Shown here: piece after piece, positions 52,839-62,900 of the stretch
Layout: each line of letters starts with the position of its first letter
Position numbering within the stretch: position 1 is the stretch's first letter
Assembly: GCF_021538675.1 (NCBI RefSeq)
Contig: NZ_JAJUKH010000003.1
Coordinates: 230,591 to 294,590, forward strand
Length of the DNA stretch: 64,000 bases
DNA from: Paenarthrobacter sp. AR 02
GTDB taxonomy: Bacteria; Actinomycetota; Actinomycetes; Actinomycetales; Micrococcaceae
Direction: 5' to 3'
Program-made: the position numbers and the translations under genes
Notes under the pieces: model-generated
Databases searched by the model: none
What the model was told of the DNA's origin: nothing
The model's input: only the letters and a program-made list of their open reading frames with translations

Positions 52839-53198
52839 ATGAAAATCTATTCAGCAGATACCTGGACCCTTGAAGAACTCCAGGAACAGGTTTCCGACGC
52901 CGGTCGCCGCACCCTTCTGGTCCCTCCCGCCAACACTAAGCAGGCGGTGCTGGAAGTTTTCGGCCAGGTCCTGGACTTCCCCGAGTTCTACGGCGTGAAC
53001 CTGGACGCCTTGAACGACTCCCTGCACGACTACGCGGACGCCTTGTCAGAGGACGACGGCGGCCCGGTCACCATGATCTGGCAGGTCCCGGCGGCCTACC
53101 GAACGGACCGCTCCTTCGGCGTGGTCTGCGAGATCCTGCAGGACGCAGAGCGCTACGCCGGCCGCGACCTGGCAGTCATCGCGGTTTTCGAGAACTAA
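52839..53198 (+). CDS. Barstar-family ribonuclease inhibitor
   Basis: A 119-residue cytoplasmic inhibitor of the barnase-type enzyme just upstream. It has the barstar features EFYGVNLDALNDSLHDY, where the acidic helix fills the RNase active site, and a hydrophobic C-terminal strand. TAGGAG lies before the ATG. Pairing and overlap in expression protect the producing cell from its own RNase. Confidence 0.9.
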   Translation: MKIYSADTWTLEELQEQVSDAGRRTLLVPPANTKQAVLEVFGQVLDFPEFYGVNLDALNDSLHDYADALSEDDGGPVTMIWQVPAAYRTDRSFGVVCEILQDAERYAGRDLAVIAVFEN

Positions 53199-53226
53199 AA
53201 TCGCCGAACCGGCCTAACTGCCTCAC

Positions 53227-53312
53227 GCCCTACTGGGCAACAGTGGTCCGGAAGCGTGCGTCAAAGGCAAGGAACGAGCCAGCACGCGGAGGATCAGTGT
53301 TGCCCAGCGGGC
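53227..53312. repeat. Nested inverted repeats between barstar and glgP
   Basis: An outer repeat (CTGGGCAACA at 53233-53242 with TGTTGCCCAG at 53298-53307, extended by GCCC/GGGC) encloses an inner one (GCGTGC at 53254-53259 with GCACGC at 53282-53287). It lies between convergent genes and could form a long branched hairpin serving as terminator. Confidence 0.55.
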
Positions 53313-53322
53313 GGACACAGGC

Positions 53323-55947
53323 TTACGCGTTCGCGATCAACCCCAGTTCAGCCTTGGAAGCCAACGCCGAGTGCTTCGGGAACACGCGGACGGTGTAGCC
53401 GAAGGAGCCGGAGCGGTTGATGACCAGGGAGCCGTTGAAGAGGTGGCGTCCGTTCCCGAGGTCTTCCACGGAAGCCAGTTCCGCCACCACCACGTCCTCC
53501 AGCTCATCGGTCTCTTCGGCGCGACCGAAGGCGACCTCCACGGAGACATCGTCAGGTGTCAGGTTGTTGAGGGCCACGTAGGCGTTGACCTGCAGGGTGT
53601 CGCCCACCTGGGGTTCCTCGGACACGCCGACGGAGTCCACATGCTCCACCACGACCTCGGGCCACGCGCTCCGCACCTTGGATATCCAGGCAGCGAGTTC
53701 CTTCGCTTCCTTGAACGATTCAGCTACAGCGCGGCGCCCCGAAACAGCGGCCGGGCAGTAGAGGTTGTTCACGTAGTCGTGCAGCATGCGTTCTGCCGAA
53801 ACCGCCGGGCCGAGGTTGGCCAGGGTGTGCTTGATCATGGATACCCAGTGGGTGGGCACCGTCTCGGTGCTGGACTCGGACGGACCTGCCGCACCGGCAC
53901 CCTGGGCCACGGTGGTGCCGTAGAAGCGCGGCGCCACCTGGGTTTCCAGCAGCTCGTACAGTGCGGATGCTTCGATGTCGTCGCGCTCGTCGGCGGAGGC
54001 GTTGTTGTTGGCCGTGGGGATGGCCCAGCCGTTTTCGCCGTCGTACATTTCGTCCCACCAGCCGTCGAGGACGGACAGGTTGAGCGAGCCGTTGATGGCG
54101 GCCTTCATGCCGGAGGTACCGCAGGCTTCGAGCGGGCGGAGCGGGTTGTTGAGCCAGACGTCGCAGCCAGGGAAGAGGGTCCGCGCCATGGCGATGTCGT
54201 AGTTGGGCAGGAACACGATCCTGTGCCGGACTGCGGGGTCGTCGGTGAAGCGGACCAGATCCTGGATCATCTTCTTACCGGCGTCATCCGCGGGGTGGGA
54301 TTTTCCGGCGATGACCAACTGGATGGGGTGCTTGGGGTCCAGGAGCAGGGCCTTCAGGCGCGCTGGGTCGCGGAGCATCAGGGTGAGCCGCTTGTAAGTG
54401 GGGACGCGCCGGGCGAAGCCGATGGTGAGGACGTCGGGGTCCAGCACCGAGTCGGTCCACCCGAGTTCGGCGTCCGCGGCCCCGCGCTTCTTCCACGACG
54501 CCCGGAGACGGCGTCGAACGTCGTCGATGAGCTGGGCGCGCAGGTCGCGGCGGAGCGCCCACACGTCCTCGTCGCTGACGTTGTAGGCCAGGTCCCAGCG
54601 TCCCAGCGCTTCAGCTTCGGCGCCGAACTGGTGCCGGGCCAGGGAAGAGATGCGCGGGTCCACCCAGGTGGGGACGTGGACGCCGTTGGTGACGGATGTG
54701 ATGGGAATTTCCGAGTGGTCGAATCCCGGCCACAGCCCGGCGAACATTTCGCGCGAAACCACGCCGTGCAGTTTGGCGACGCCGTTGGCCCGCTGCGCGA
54801 GGCGCAGGCCCATGACGGCCATGTTGAAGACGGAGGGGTTGCCGCCTTCGTAGTTTTCCCGGCCGAGTTCCAGGATCCGGTCGGTGGGAACGGCAGGCGC
54901 CAGTCCGGCGTCGAAGAAGTGCTTGATCTGCACGGTCTCGAAGCGGTCGATGCCTGCGGGCACGGGGGTGTGCGTGGTGAAAACGGTGGAGGCGCGTCCC
55001 GCGGCCAGGGCTTCGTCCCAGCTGAGGGGATCGGTGGCGTTGGACATGGCTTCCTGAATGCGTTCGATGCCCAGGAAACCTGCGTGGCCTTCATTGGTGT
55101 GGAAAACCTCGGGCGCCGGCGTGCCGGTGAGCTCCTGGTAGACGCGGAGGGCCTTGACGCCGCCCATGCCCAGCAGCAGTTCCTGCTGGAGGCGGTGATC
55201 GCCTCCGCCGCCGTAGAGGCGGTCGGTGATGCCACGAGCAGCTTCGTCGTTGGACGGAACGTTTGAGTCCAGCAACAGCAGTGGAACGCGGCCGACGTCG
55301 GCACGCCACACGTGCGCATGGAGTTCACGGCCGTTGGGCAGCGGCAGGGAAATGTGGACTGGCTTGCCGGGGACGCCGTCCTTGCCGGGGTGGCGGAGCA
55401 GGGTCAGCGGCAGGCCGTCCGGGTCCAGGACGGGGTACGTTTCCTGCTGCCAGGCGTCGCGCGACAGGGACTGCTTGAAGTAGCCGGCCTGGTAGAGGAG
55501 GCCGACGCCGATCAGCGGCACGCCGAGGTCGGACGCGGCTTTGAGGTGGTCGCCTGCCAGGATGCCGAGGCCACCGGAGTACTGCGGCAGGACCTCGGTG
55601 ATGCCGAACTCCGGGGAGAAGTAGGCGATGCAGGCGGGAGCGTCCTCTCCGAGACCCTGGTACCAGCGCGGTTCGCTGAGGTACCGGTCCAGGTCCGCTG
55701 CCGCGTCCTGCACACGGGACACTACGTCGCCGTTGTTGGCGAGGTCCTGAAGCTGTTCACGGCTGATCGACCCCAGAAGGGCTATGGGGTCGTGTTGCGA
55801 GGCCTCCCAGAGAGCCGGGTTAAGGCTCGCAAAAAGTTCCCTGGTGGGCCTGTGCCAGGACCAGCGCAAGTTGGTCGCCAAGCGGGCCAGGGGCCTGATG
55901 GGCTCAGGGAGGACGGTGCGGACTGTAAACCTTCGAATTGCCTTCAC
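53323..55947 (-). CDS. glgP: Alpha-glucan phosphorylase
   Basis: An 874-residue GT35 phosphorylase releasing glucose-1-phosphate from glycogen or maltodextrin. It has the short N-terminal form with YFSPEFGITEVLPQYSGGLGILAGDH, and the PLP-binding lysine in GTSGMKAAINGSLNLSVLDGWWDE. It starts at GTG 55947, seven nt after TAGTGT, which fits a leaderless mRNA; a GTG three codons earlier would overlap the -10. It diverges from glgE. Confidence 0.92.
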   Translation of the reverse strand: MKAIRRFTVRTVLPEPIRPLARLATNLRWSWHRPTRELFASLNPALWEASQHDPIALLGSISREQLQDLANNGDVVSRVQDAAADLDRYLSEPRWYQGLGEDAPACIAYFSPEFGITEVLPQYSGGLGILAGDHLKAASDLGVPLIGVGLLYQAGYFKQSLSRDAWQQETYPVLDPDGLPLTLLRHPGKDGVPGKPVHISLPLPNGRELHAHVWRADVGRVPLLLLDSNVPSNDEAARGITDRLYGGGGDHRLQQELLLGMGGVKALRVYQELTGTPAPEVFHTNEGHAGFLGIERIQEAMSNATDPLSWDEALAAGRASTVFTTHTPVPAGIDRFETVQIKHFFDAGLAPAVPTDRILELGRENYEGGNPSVFNMAVMGLRLAQRANGVAKLHGVVSREMFAGLWPGFDHSEIPITSVTNGVHVPTWVDPRISSLARHQFGAEAEALGRWDLAYNVSDEDVWALRRDLRAQLIDDVRRRLRASWKKRGAADAELGWTDSVLDPDVLTIGFARRVPTYKRLTLMLRDPARLKALLLDPKHPIQLVIAGKSHPADDAGKKMIQDLVRFTDDPAVRHRIVFLPNYDIAMARTLFPGCDVWLNNPLRPLEACGTSGMKAAINGSLNLSVLDGWWDEMYDGENGWAIPTANNNASADERDDIEASALYELLETQVAPRFYGTTVAQGAGAAGPSESSTETVPTHWVSMIKHTLANLGPAVSAERMLHDYVNNLYCPAAVSGRRAVAESFKEAKELAAWISKVRSAWPEVVVEHVDSVGVSEEPQVGDTLQVNAYVALNNLTPDDVSVEVAFGRAEETDELEDVVVAELASVEDLGNGRHLFNGSLVINRSGSFGYTVRVFPKHSALASKAELGLIANA

Positions 55948-55963
55948 GAGCGCCACACTAACG

Positions 55964-55979
55964 GACTGGCATGGCAGTC
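55964..55979. promoter_or_regulatory. Dyad in the glgP/glgE divergent promoter region
   Basis: GACTG-N6-CAGTC with a palindromic CATG-type centre lies just upstream of the glgP -10 (TAGTGT, 55955-55960). It is a candidate operator for the divergent pair. Confidence 0.4.
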
Positions 55980-56041
55980 GGAACCGGATTGGGTTTCTTT
56001 TAGGTAAAAGTCATCTTGCGCAGAGGAGAAAGGTCGTTTGC

Positions 56042-56071
56042 TTAGCATTTCCGGATTTTTGTCGCTAACGT
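56042..56071 (+). promoter_or_regulatory. Leaderless promoter of glgE
   Basis: TTAGCA (56042-56047) and TAACGT (56066-56071) are 18 bp apart, and the GTG at 56079 follows 7 nt later. Confidence 0.5.
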
Positions 56072-56078
56072 CGTGCTT

Positions 56079-58157
56079 GTGACGAATACCGTGCGAAACA
56101 TCACCGCCCTGAAAACCAAGACGAAAACGGACATCACCGACGGACTTCGTTTCGGCCGGTTCCCCATCACGGCTGTTCAGCCGGTGGTGGAGGGTGGCCG
56201 TTTCCCGGCGAAGGCCCTGCCGGGGGAGGACCTCGTGGTGGGTGCCACGGTCTTCCGTGAAGGCCACGACCAGCTTGGTGTGTCCGCTGTGCTGCTCGAC
56301 CCGAGGGGCCGGGAGCGCCAGCGTGTGCGCCTGAATCCCGCCCAGGGCGAACAGTGGAAGGGCCTTGACCGGTGGGAGGGCCTCATCACCCCCGGTGGCA
56401 CTGGCGCTTGGTCATTCGTCATCGAGGCGTGGCACGACCGCTACGGAACCTGGCACCACAACGCAGAGGTCAAGATCGCCGCCGGCATCGACGTCGAGTT
56501 GATGCTCGCCGAGGGCGCAGCCCTCCTGGCTGAAGCAGCCGACGACGCCGGGCGCAGCGGGGCAGACAAGCGCACCTTGCGTGCCGCTTCCGTCGTGCTG
56601 GCCGACACCTCCAAGTCTGCCGAGGAGCGCCTTGCTGCCGGGTTCAGCGCCCAGGTGCTGGCCGCCGTCGAGCGCCTTCCGATCCGCGAATTGGTGACCG
56701 TTTCCGAACGCTTTCCCCTGCAGGTGGAGCGCGACCTCGCCGGCCGGGCCGCCTGGTACGAGTTCTTCCCCCGTTCCGAGGGCGCGGTTTTCGACCACAA
56801 CACCGGGGTGTGGACGTCCGGCAACTTCCGTACGGCGGCGAAGCGGCTCGACGCCGTGGCGGAGATGGGATTCGATGTCATCTACATGCCGCCCATCCAT
56901 CCGATCGGCTTCCAGCACCGGAAGGGACGCAACAACACCCTGACTCCGGGGCCCAACGATCCGGGTTCGCCGTGGGCAATTGGTTCCAAGGACGGTGGCC
57001 ACGATGCCATCCACCCGGAGCTGGGAACGTTTGAGGATTTTGACGCTTTTGTTGCCCGCGCCAACGAGCTGGGGCTTGAGGTAGCGCTGGACCTCGCGTT
57101 GCAGGCCGCCCCGGACCACCCCTGGGTGACGTCGAACCCCGAATGGTTCACGACGCGGGTGGACGGGTCCATTGCATATGCGGAGAACCCGCCCAAAAAG
57201 TACCAGGACATCTACCCGCTGAACTTTGATAATGATCCCGCGGGCCTGTCGAAGGAAATCCTGCGGATCGTGCTCTTGTGGATCAGCCACGGTGTGAAGG
57301 TCTTCCGCGTGGACAACCCGCACACCAAACCGGTCTGGTTCTGGGAGTGGCTGATCGGGAAGGTCAACAAGAAGCACCCCGACGTCGTTTTCCTCGCCGA
57401 AGCTTTTACCCGGCCACCCATGATGCATGCCTTGGGCCGCGCCGGTTTCCAGCAGTCCTACACGTATTTCACGTGGCGCAACACCAAGACGGAACTGGAA
57501 GAGTACTTCTACGAGGTCAGCCACGTTACCCCGGCCTACTTCCGGCCCAACTTCTTCGTCAACACCCCTGACATCCTGACCGAGTACTTGCAGTACGGCG
57601 GTCCGGCGGCCTTCAAGATCCGCGCGGCCCTGGCTTCCACAGCCAGCCCGTTGTGGGGCGTGTACGCCGGCTACGAGCTGTATGAGCACGTTGCCCGCCC
57701 TGGTGCTGAGGAGTACATCGACAACGAAAAGTTCGAGATCAAGGCCCGGGACTGGGAGGGTGCCGCCGAGTCCGGGCGGACCCTGGCCCCGTACATCACG
57801 CGGCTCAACGCCATCCGCAAGGACCACGTGGCGTTGGGAGACCTGCAGAACCTGACGTTGCACCACAGCACCGACGACGCCACGATTGTCTACTCCAAGC
57901 ACAAGACCCTGCCGGACGGCACCAAGGACACGTTGATTATTGTGGTCAACGTGGATCCCCACAGCACCCGGGAGAGCACGGTTTCCCTGGACCTGGCAGC
58001 GTTGCAGCTGGACCCTGAGGACTTCAACGAGGACGGCCGTTTCCGCGTGGATGACCTGATCAGCGGGCAGAGCTGGGAGTGGGGCGAGCACAACTACGTC
58101 CGCCTTGACGCCCATGTCGAACCGGCACACATCCTGAGCATCAGGAGGCAGCCTTAG
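56079..58157 (+). CDS. glgE: Alpha-1,4-glucan:maltose-1-phosphate maltosyltransferase
   Basis: A 692-residue GH13_3 enzyme extending alpha-glucan with maltosyl units from maltose-1-phosphate. An N-terminal Ig-like domain (about 20-120) and helical segment precede the barrel, which has YFPRSEGAVFD-like EFFPRSEGAVF, MPPIHPIGFQHRKG, the nucleophile region VFRVDNPHTKPVWFWEW and VVFLAEAFTRPPMMH. GTG 56079 is preferred over GTG 56073 because of the -10 placement. The gene leads the operon glgE-treS-mak::glgB. Confidence 0.94.
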   Translation: MTNTVRNITALKTKTKTDITDGLRFGRFPITAVQPVVEGGRFPAKALPGEDLVVGATVFREGHDQLGVSAVLLDPRGRERQRVRLNPAQGEQWKGLDRWEGLITPGGTGAWSFVIEAWHDRYGTWHHNAEVKIAAGIDVELMLAEGAALLAEAADDAGRSGADKRTLRAASVVLADTSKSAEERLAAGFSAQVLAAVERLPIRELVTVSERFPLQVERDLAGRAAWYEFFPRSEGAVFDHNTGVWTSGNFRTAAKRLDAVAEMGFDVIYMPPIHPIGFQHRKGRNNTLTPGPNDPGSPWAIGSKDGGHDAIHPELGTFEDFDAFVARANELGLEVALDLALQAAPDHPWVTSNPEWFTTRVDGSIAYAENPPKKYQDIYPLNFDNDPAGLSKEILRIVLLWISHGVKVFRVDNPHTKPVWFWEWLIGKVNKKHPDVVFLAEAFTRPPMMHALGRAGFQQSYTYFTWRNTKTELEEYFYEVSHVTPAYFRPNFFVNTPDILTEYLQYGGPAAFKIRAALASTASPLWGVYAGYELYEHVARPGAEEYIDNEKFEIKARDWEGAAESGRTLAPYITRLNAIRKDHVALGDLQNLTLHHSTDDATIVYSKHKTLPDGTKDTLIIVVNVDPHSTRESTVSLDLAALQLDPEDFNEDGRFRVDDLISGQSWEWGEHNYVRLDAHVEPAHILSIRRQP

Positions 58158-59953
58158 TGAGTTTCTCTCCGCAAAACCCCAGCCAGTACTTCACTCCGAA
58201 GAACACCTTCGAGTTGAACGCCCCAGGTCTCCAGCACGATCCGAACTGGTACCGCAAGGCAGTCTTCTATGAGGTACTGGTGCGGGCCTTTGCGGATGCC
58301 AACGGGGACGGCTCGGGCGATTTCCATGGCCTGATCGACAAGTTGGACTACTTGCAGTGGCTGGGCGTGGATTGCCTCTGGCTGCCGCCGTTCTTCCATT
58401 CCCCGTTGCGTGATGGCGGCTACGACATTGCGGACTACACCTCGGTGCTGGACGAGTTCGGGACCATCAGCGATTTCAAGCGGTTGGTGGCTGAGGCGCA
58501 CGCCCGCGGCGTCCGGGTGATCATCGATCTTCCCCTGAACCACACCTCGGACCAGCACCCTTGGTTCCAGGAATCACGCAAGGACCCCACGGGCCCCTAC
58601 GGGGATTTCTATGTGTGGAGTGACACGGACGAGAAGTACCAGGACGCCCGCATCATTTTCGTTGATACGGAAGAGTCGAACTGGACCTTCGACCCTATCC
58701 GCCGCCAGTTTTTCTGGCACCGGTTCTTCAGTCACCAACCCGACCTGAACTTCGAGAACCCCAAGGTCATCGAGGCCCTCTTCGACGTGGTGCGGTTTTG
58801 GCTGGACCAGGGGATCGACGGCTTCCGTGCCGATGCCATCCCCTACCTGTTCGAAGAAGAGGGCACCAACTGCGAGAACCTGCCGGCCACGCACGCCTTC
58901 CTGCAGGACCTTCGCCGGATGGTGGACGCGAATTACCCGGGCCGAGTGATCATCGCGGAGGCCAACCAGCCGCCGCATGAAGTGGTGGAGTATTTCGGCA
59001 CGGAGGAAGCTCCTGAATGCCATATGGCCTTCCACTTTCCGATCATGCCGCGGCTGTATTACGCCCTGCGGGACCAGAAAGCCGCGCCAATCATCGAGAC
59101 GTTGCGGGAGACCCCGGAGATTCCCAAGGGTGCCCAGTGGGGCACATTCCTCAGGAACCACGACGAGCTCACCCTGGAGATGGTGCCGGCCGAGGAGCGT
59201 GCCGCGATGCTGGGGTGGTACGCCCCGGATCCGCGCATGCGGGCCAACATCGGTATCAGGCGCAGGCTGGCCCCGCTGCTGGATAATTCCCGCGCCGAGA
59301 TCGAACTGATCAACGCGCTGTTGCTGTCCCTGCCTGGCAGTCCCTTCCTTTACTACGGGGATGAGATCGGCATGGGAGACAACATCTGGTTGGACGACCG
59401 CGACGCCGTCCGCACGCCCATGCAGTGGAACCCCGATCGGAATGCGGGCTTCTCCGGGGCGGATCCGGGAAAGCTGTACCTGCCGGTCATCCAGTCGCTG
59501 GTCTACAACTACAGCATGGCCAACGTTGAGGCGGAGGCGGCGCACTCCGGTTCGCTGCTGCGCTGGACGCGGCAGATTCTCAGCGTTCGAAAGAACCATC
59601 CGGTGTTCGGCTTGGGCGGTTTCCGACACATTGAGGCCGATCACGAGGTAGTGCTGGCGTACGTGCGAGAGTTGCCGCCCGGTAATCCGGAGGGGGAGGA
59701 CGCCGAAACCATACTGTGTGTCTTCAACCTTTCGCAGCACCCCGTGGCAGCTACCTTGGACCTTCCCGAGTTTGCGGGCCGCGGCCTGCGCGATATCTTC
59801 GGCGGCCAGCCTTTCCCGGCCGTCGGCGAGAACGGCAACCTGACCGTGATGCTGGGCAGCCACAGCTTCTATTGGCTGCGGCTTCGCTCGGCGTCTTCCA
59901 ATCCATCGTCGCCTTTTACCCAGGCGATCCCCGTGGTGTCGACCAAAGGATGA
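58157..59953 (+). CDS. treS: Trehalose synthase (maltose alpha-D-glucosyltransferase)
   Basis: A 598-residue GH13_16 enzyme interconverting maltose and trehalose. It has WYRKAVFYEVLVRAFADANGDGSGDF, DLPLNHTSDQHPWFQ, the nucleophile region GIDGFRADAIPYLFE, VIIAEANQPP and FLRNHDELTLEMV. It begins at GTG 58157, overlapping the glgE stop (TAGTG). It supplies maltose for the kinase encoded next. No fused kinase domain is present on TreS itself. Confidence 0.94.
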   Translation: MSFSPQNPSQYFTPKNTFELNAPGLQHDPNWYRKAVFYEVLVRAFADANGDGSGDFHGLIDKLDYLQWLGVDCLWLPPFFHSPLRDGGYDIADYTSVLDEFGTISDFKRLVAEAHARGVRVIIDLPLNHTSDQHPWFQESRKDPTGPYGDFYVWSDTDEKYQDARIIFVDTEESNWTFDPIRRQFFWHRFFSHQPDLNFENPKVIEALFDVVRFWLDQGIDGFRADAIPYLFEEEGTNCENLPATHAFLQDLRRMVDANYPGRVIIAEANQPPHEVVEYFGTEEAPECHMAFHFPIMPRLYYALRDQKAAPIIETLRETPEIPKGAQWGTFLRNHDELTLEMVPAEERAAMLGWYAPDPRMRANIGIRRRLAPLLDNSRAEIELINALLLSLPGSPFLYYGDEIGMGDNIWLDDRDAVRTPMQWNPDRNAGFSGADPGKLYLPVIQSLVYNYSMANVEAEAAHSGSLLRWTRQILSVRKNHPVFGLGGFRHIEADHEVVLAYVRELPPGNPEGEDAETILCVFNLSQHPVAATLDLPEFAGRGLRDIFGGQPFPAVGENGNLTVMLGSHSFYWLRLRSASSNPSSPFTQAIPVVSTKG

Positions 59954-59954
59954 G

Positions 59955-62900
59955 ATGAGCAAGGGAACGAACAACCCCGCCATTGAAAGTCTTCTCCGGA
60001 CCTGGCTCCCCACCAAGCGCTGGTTCCCGGTGAAGAGCCCCGATTTTGCTGTTGAGCAGGTGGGCGGTTTCAGACTCCCGGCCGCCGGCAATGAGGCCGT
60101 GTTCGAGGTGGTGTTGTTGGCAGTCACCTACCGGACGGCCGACGGAGGTCCCCGGACTGACGTCGTCCAGGTGCCGTTGAGCTTCCGCAGCCAGCCGCTT
60201 GTGGACGCGCCCACAGCGCTCTTGGGCGAGTTCACTGATCCGGAACGCGGGCTCCAACTGGTGTACGACGCCGTGTACGACTCCGCGTTCGTTTCCGCTT
60301 GGCTGGACTTCATGCGCAGCGAAGCCTCCTTGGAGGACAGCCCGGCGCAGGGGCATCTCACCCACGGCAAGGTCACGCTCCCCAGGAATCCGGTTTCTGC
60401 GCGGGTCCTCTCCGGTGAGCAATCGAATACCTCGGTCATCATCGACGACGGCGACTCGGCCGCCATCCTCAAGGTTTTCCGCGTGCTGGCGGCCGGCAAG
60501 AACCCGGAAGTGGAGCTGGGCGCAGCACTGACGGCGGCCGGAACCAGCGAGGTTCCCGCGACGCTTGGTTGGATCACCGGCTCGTGGCACCAACCGGCGT
60601 CGAACGGTTCCGCAACCGCCACCGGTGAGCTGACAGTCGCCCACGAGTTCCTCCTGGGTGGGCAGGATGCGTGGCGCCTGGCCGTCGACGCCGCGGCGGC
60701 AGGGAAAGATTTCACCGCAGAAGCCCGCGGCTTGGGAGCTGCGACAGCCACGGTCCATGCCCGTCTGGCCGAAACGTTCGGCGTTCTGGACGGTCAGGCG
60801 CAGGGCCCGGACATCATCGCCACTGTTGCCAGGCGGGTCCGTCAGTCCTGGGCAGAGGCCGCCTCCGCCGTCGGGCCTTACGACGCGAATGTTCAGGAAC
60901 TGCTGGACACTTTGGACCCGCGCGACGTCGGGCAGCTGCAACGAGTGCATGGCGATCTTCACCTTGGGCAGATCCTCTGGGTCCCGGGCGCGGAAGACCG
61001 CGCAGGCCGTTGGGCCATCCTGGACTTCGAAGGGGAACCCCTGCGCACCATCGACGAACGCAACATGCCCGACCTTCCCCTGCGGGACGTGTCGGGAATG
61101 CTGCGGTCCTTCGACTACGCCGCAGGCGCCGCCACGCGCGAGAACGCCGACGCCACGGTGCCCGAAACCTGGGTGGATGACTGCGCTGCCGCCTTCCTTG
61201 AGGGGTACAGCGACGTCACCCCCGGAACCATAGACCGCCGCTCGCCGCTCTTTGTGGCATTGTGGCTGGACAAGGCCTTATATGAGGTGGTCTACGAGCT
61301 GCGAAACCGGCCCGACTGGCTGTCGATCCCGGTCAACGCATCGCGACGAATCCTCGACAACACAAGCCGCGGCAAGCATGCGGCAGCTACAGCGGAAGGT
61401 AATGACATGACTGGCTCTGCACGTACCGAACGGCCCCGAGTCCCACTGCACGTGGATTCCGAGACCTTGGAACGCGTGGCAGCGGGGGCTTACCACGCAC
61501 CGCACTCCGTGCTCGGCGCCCATCTGGATGATCACGGCCACGTCACCATCCGGACCGTGAAGCACTTGGCCAAGTCCGTTGCGGTGGTGACCGAAGCCGG
61601 ACGCACGGACATGACGCACGAGGCACACGGTGTCTGGGCTGCCGTCCTGGAACCGCTGCAGGCCGGCCACGTGCCGGACTACCGTTTGGAAGTGGTGTAC
61701 GACGCCGAGACGGTCACCGTTGATGACCCGTACCACTACTTGCCCACGGTGGGTGAGGTAGACCTGCACCTGATCGGCGAAGGCCGGCACGAGCGGCTGT
61801 GGGACGTCCTTGGTGCCCATGTGCAGCACTACAGGTCCTCGCTGAGCGAAGTGGACGGTGTTTCCTTCGCGGTTTGGGCTCCCAACGCGCAGGCTGTCCG
61901 GGTCAAGGGTGACTTCAACGGCTGGGACGGCCGCTCTCACGGCATGCGTTCCCTGGGCTCCTCGGGCGTATGGGAACTCTTCATTCCCGGTGTTGTAGCA
62001 GGGGCGTGCTACAAATACGAGATCCTGACCAAAGAAGGGCAGTGGATCGAGAAAGCGGACCCCCTGGCGTTCGGGACCGAAGTTCCGCCGCTGACTGCCT
62101 CGCGCGTGGTTGATCCGAGCTACCGTTTCAAGGACGAAGAGTGGATGGCTGCCCGCGCACAAAGGGATCCCCACAATTCGCCGATGAGCGTCTACGAAGT
62201 CCACCTGGGCTCCTGGCGTTTGGGCCTTGGTTACAAGGAACTGGCCAAGGAACTCGTCGACTACGTGAAGTGGCTTGGCTTCTCCCACGTGGAGTTCATG
62301 CCCGTCGCCGAGCACCCCTTCGGTGGCTCGTGGGGCTACCAGGTGACGTCCTACTTTGCGCCGACTTCCCGGTTCGGGCACCCGGACGAGTTCCGGTACC
62401 TTGTGGACTCCCTGCACCAGGCAGGCATCGGCGTGCTCCTCGACTGGGTCCCGGCGCACTTCCCCAAGGACTCCTGGGCCTTGGCCAAGTTTGACGGCCA
62501 GCCCCTGTATGAGCACTCCGATCCCGCCCTCGGTGAGCACCCGGACTGGGGAACACTGATCTTTGACTTCGGGCGCAGCGAGGTCCGGAACTTCCTGGTG
62601 GCCAACGCGCTGTACTGGTTGGAGGAGTTCCACATCGACGGCCTGCGCGTGGACGCAGTGGCCTCCATGATCTACCTGGATTACTCCCGCGAAGAAGGCC
62701 AGTGGCGGCCCAACAAGTTCGGTGGCCGTGAAAACCTCGAGGCCATCTCCTTCATGCAGGAGGTCAACGCCACGGTCTACAAGTCCCATCCGGGAGCCAT
62801 CATCATCGCCGAAGAGTCCACGGCATTCCCCGGTGTGACGGCTCCGACCAACCATGGCGGGCTCGGCTTCGGGCTCAAATGGAACATGGGCTGGATGCAC

